This document shows, one piece after another, positions 5,880 through 7,629 of a DNA stretch of 7,629 nucleotides. The position numbers and the translations under genes are program-made. How positions within the stretch are numbered: the first letter of the stretch is position 1; every line of letters begins with the position of its first letter. The stretch comes from CAZILN01 sp964540005 (GTDB lineage: Bacteria; Bacteroidota; Bacteroidia; Bacteroidales; SM23-62), in the NCBI GenBank assembly GCA_964540005.1, contig CAZILN010000369.1, positions 1-7,629 of the forward strand, read 5' to 3'. Under the pieces are notes generated by a model, which worked only from the letters and a program-made list of their open reading frames with translations, did not search any database and was not told where the DNA came from.

Positions 5880-6044
5880 TCAAGCCTTTTTAGAACGGAG
5901 GTACTCATCGATCATGAGCTCATATTCTTCCTTCTTAATGATAAGTCGAATGAACTCCTGGTGAATTTTCTTCAGTTTTTTAGATGATGCAAGATATTCA
6001 TCTTCGTTGTTGATCTTATCCATGAAAACTAGTGAATTTGCCAT
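5880..6044 (-). CDS. Small charged helical protein of unknown function (54 aa)
   Basis: A frame too short for usual ORF cut-offs reads MANSLVFMDKINNEDEY, then SSKKLKKIHQEFIRL and KKEEYELMIDEYLRSKKA, ending in TGA. About half the residues are Lys, Glu, Asp or Arg, the pattern is amphipathic and helix-like, and there is no signal peptide, cysteine or membrane segment. The coding look (balanced charged composition, no rare-looking runs) contrasts with the AT-rich spacer that follows it. AGGAAG lies about 11 bases before the ATG and could serve as a weak ribosome binding site; an internal Met8 is an alternative start. It converges on fusA and is divergent from the exonuclease gene. I do not recognise a family and assign no function. 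Confidence 0.6.
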   Translation of the reverse strand: MANSLVFMDKINNEDEYLASSKKLKKIHQEFIRLIIKKEEYELMIDEYLRSKKA

Positions 6045-6136
6045 GTGTATTATTGCTTCCTAATCATAAATACATTAATTGTTCCAATTATCACATTCCC
6101 CTGTATATATGCATGTTAGGCAATTTTTGCGTCCAT

Positions 6137-6223
6137 ACTTCTTTCCTGAATTATGTTCGAAAGCAGTCAATTCGGTGTACGGAAGTGAACAGTGCCCGGA
6201 TTGTTAATAACTTCTTTCCTGAA
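6137..6223. repeat. 14-bp perfect direct repeat, two copies
   Basis: ACTTCTTTCCTGAA occurs at 6137-6150 and again at 6210-6223, a 73-base period, with no mismatch. It lies in the spacer upstream of the exonuclease gene. It could be a paired protein-binding site or the footprint of a small duplication; the intervening sequence gives no further hint. Confidence 0.5.
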
Positions 6224-6297
6224 ATGCACGTCTATTCATAAATTTTATAAATTTTGTCCTGTCCCGGTTAGGAAAGTTACCCTGTCACGATCCGGGG

Positions 6298-6321
6298 GGA
6301 CCCATCCCGCATAGGGAGTCC
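6298..6321 (+). promoter_or_regulatory. Possible structured leader upstream of the exonuclease/GIY-YIG gene
   Basis: GGAC (6298-6301) pairs with GTCC (6318-6321) and TCCC (6305-6308) with GGGA (6314-6317) around the loop GCATA, leaving a three-base bulge. Just upstream, CCCGG (6263-6267) can pair with CCGGG (6292-6296). The structure ends 19 bases before the ATG. This is a paper fold by eye; no riboswitch class is recognised. Confidence 0.25.
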
Positions 6322-6340
6322 ACATGTCTACTAACACACC

Positions 6341-7629
6341 ATGTATGCAGTAATTGATATCGAAACCACAGGAGGCAGTCCGCGGACAGAAAAAATTACC
6401 GAAATAGCCATCTACATCCACGATGGTAAAGAAGTGGTAGAGGAATTTACAACGCTTATCAATCCTGAAAAATCCATCCCTCATTTTATAACTGCCCTGA
6501 CCGGCATCAGCAATGAAATGGTAGCCGATGCTCCAAAATTCTATGAAGTAGCCAGACAGATCGTTGAATTAACCGAGAACCGGGTTTTTGTTGCCCACAA
6601 TGCCAACTTCGATTATCGTTTTATTAAATCGGAATTTAAAAGCCTGGGGTTTGATTTCACCAGGGAGCAGCTGTGCACCCTTAAGCTGAGCAGGAAGCTG
6701 CTGCCCGGATTCAGATCCTACAGCCTGGGAAACTTGTGCAAATCCCTTGAAATTGAACTGAACAACCGTCACCGCGCGAGTGGCGATGCACTGGCAACCA
6801 CAAAGCTTCTTGAACTTCTTCTCAGCAACAGCGAAAAAGACAGAAATCAGGAGCTGGTTAAGTCTTCTTACTCCTTCAACACAGGTAACCTCCACCCGGC
6901 ACTTGACATCAGATCAGTCGACTCATTGCCCGAGGAGGCCGGGGTGTATTACTTCCTGAATGATAAAAACCAGCTTATTTACATTGGCAAGAGCAAGAAT
7001 ATCCGCAAACGGGTGCTTAGCCACCTCAACAATACAAAATCAAAGAGAACCATTGAAATGACTGGGCAGATCGCTTCCATTGATTATGAACTGACAGGAA
7101 GCGAATTAGTCGCCCTGCTGATAGAATCGAGTGAGATCAAGAAACACATGCCGCGTTATAACAGGGCACAGCGCCGCAAATCCATGAACTATGGTTTATA
7201 CTCATCCAAAGATCCGAAGGGATATATAAAACTGGAGATTGAGAGAACAACTGCCCGGGCCAGTGATAAGCCGTATACATGCTTTAGTAACCTTACAGAA
7301 GCCCGTTCAGCCATCTCAAGAATGATAGAAAGATACTGGCTGTGCCAGAAATTATGCGGGCTTTACCAGACCGATGGAGCCTGTTTTCATTACGAGATCA
7401 GGCAGTGCAACGGAGCATGTATCGGGAAAGAAGCTGTAGAGATATATAATAAGCGGGTAATGAATGCGTTAAGTAATTATTATTATGAGCACCGTAACTT
7501 CCTGATCATAGATAAGGGACGGAACCAGGAAGAGCGATCGGTGGTCCAGGTAGAAAGCGGGAAATACATAGGATTTGGCTTTCTTAGAGTGGATGAGTCC
7601 TATCTTCACCTGGAAAATATCTTAGACTG
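6341..7629 (+). CDS. DnaQ-type DEDDh exonuclease fused to a UvrC/Cho-like GIY-YIG nuclease (partial, 3' end beyond the window)
   Basis: The ATG at 6341 opens 429 codons that run off the right edge. Residues 1-160 are a DnaQ/epsilon-like 3'-5' exonuclease with all five catalytic residues: Asp6 and Glu8 in DIETTG, Asp91 in HNANFD, His144 and Asp149 in HRASGDA. A linker follows, then a GIY-YIG domain: GVY (201-203), YIG (214-216), the conserved Arg224 in IRKRV and the metal-binding Glu262 in LLIESSEIK, followed by PRYN as in UvrC. Residues 335-360 hold a cysteine group (C335, C339, C348, C356, C360) whose C-x8-C-x7-C-x3-C spacing resembles the UvrC region implicated in 4Fe-4S binding. Such fusions are known in Bacteroidota and actinobacteria and are presumed to act in nucleotide-excision-type DNA repair, incising (GIY-YIG) and trimming (exonuclease). 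The start is well placed because the first catalytic motif begins at residue 6. Annotators often call it 'exonuclease domain-containing protein' or 'DNA polymerase III subunit epsilon'. Confidence 0.92.
   Translation, partial: MYAVIDIETTGGSPRTEKITEIAIYIHDGKEVVEEFTTLINPEKSIPHFITALTGISNEMVADAPKFYEVARQIVELTENRVFVAHNANFDYRFIKSEFKSLGFDFTREQLCTLKLSRKLLPGFRSYSLGNLCKSLEIELNNRHRASGDALATTKLLELLLSNSEKDRNQELVKSSYSFNTGNLHPALDIRSVDSLPEEAGVYYFLNDKNQLIYIGKSKNIRKRVLSHLNNTKSKRTIEMTGQIASIDYELTGSELVALLIESSEIKKHMPRYNRAQRRKSMNYGLYSSKDPKGYIKLEIERTTARASDKPYTCFSNLTEARSAISRMIERYWLCQKLCGLYQTDGACFHYEIRQCNGACIGKEAVEIYNKRVMNALSNYYYEHRNFLIIDKGRNQEERSVVQVESGKYIGFGFLRVDESYLHLENILD

Larger units (their letters stand above)
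6045..6340. other. Gene-free spacer between divergent genes
   Basis: About 296 bases without a convincing gene. A plus-strand frame crossing it (6032-6241) has an erratic Cys/Asn/His-rich composition and no recognisable motif. The spacer holds a 14-bp direct repeat, a TAATTG/CAATTA dyad (6076-6090), a tandem 9-base repeat of ATAAATTTT (6238-6255) and a GC-richer hairpin-forming leader just before the exonuclease gene. No exact TAnnTTTG box was found for either gene. Confidence 0.5.

Noticed and set aside
6032..6241. Plus-strand 69-residue reading frame
   Set aside because: Cys/Asn/His-rich irregular composition, no recognisable motif, and it overlaps the start of the better minus-strand small ORF.

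Overview
The window looks like chromosomal DNA of a member of the Bacteroidota (Bacteroidales/Marinilabiliales-like). Supporting signs are a type IX secretion (T9SS) sorting domain, a TonB-domain protein carrying YwqK/MORN-like repeats, candidate promoters with the Bacteroidota -7 box TAnnTTTG, and AT-rich translation starts with little or no Shine-Dalgarno sequence. No tRNA, rRNA, CRISPR array, transposase or phage gene is visible.

Left part (1-1962, minus strand): a two-gene unit reading leftwards. The first gene is a winged-helix/4Fe-4S protein with two C-terminal ferredoxin motifs and two further cysteine clusters. After 16 nt follows a secreted protein ending in a TonB C-terminal domain, which runs off the left edge.

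Middle part (about 1963-3650): a low-density region that reads like a gene graveyard. It holds an AT-rich gap with inverted repeats, an orphan 77-residue T9SS sorting domain with no cargo or signal peptide, a cutC remnant lacking its first ~25 codons and about 100 codons of its middle, a pair of REP-like palindromes with the same AGA loop, a 45-codon signal-peptide-like reading frame on the minus strand, and a secreted-protein gene interrupted by an in-frame TGA.

Right part (3659-7629): a well-placed Bacteroidota promoter drives a complete elongation factor G gene (691 aa, all GTPase motifs intact) that stands alone, away from the usual rpsL-rpsG-fusA-tuf setting. It is followed by a convergent, unrecognised 54-residue highly charged small protein. 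A gene-free spacer with a 14-bp direct repeat comes next, then a plus-strand gene, cut by the right edge, that fuses a DnaQ-type DEDDh exonuclease to a UvrC/Cho-like GIY-YIG nuclease with a UvrC-like cysteine cluster.

The genes do not form one obvious pathway. I see no convincing new multi-gene system. The most useful points are the dissected cutC remnant beside the palindrome pair, the orphan sorting domain, the solitary EF-G, the unlisted small ORF, and the two-nuclease fusion.
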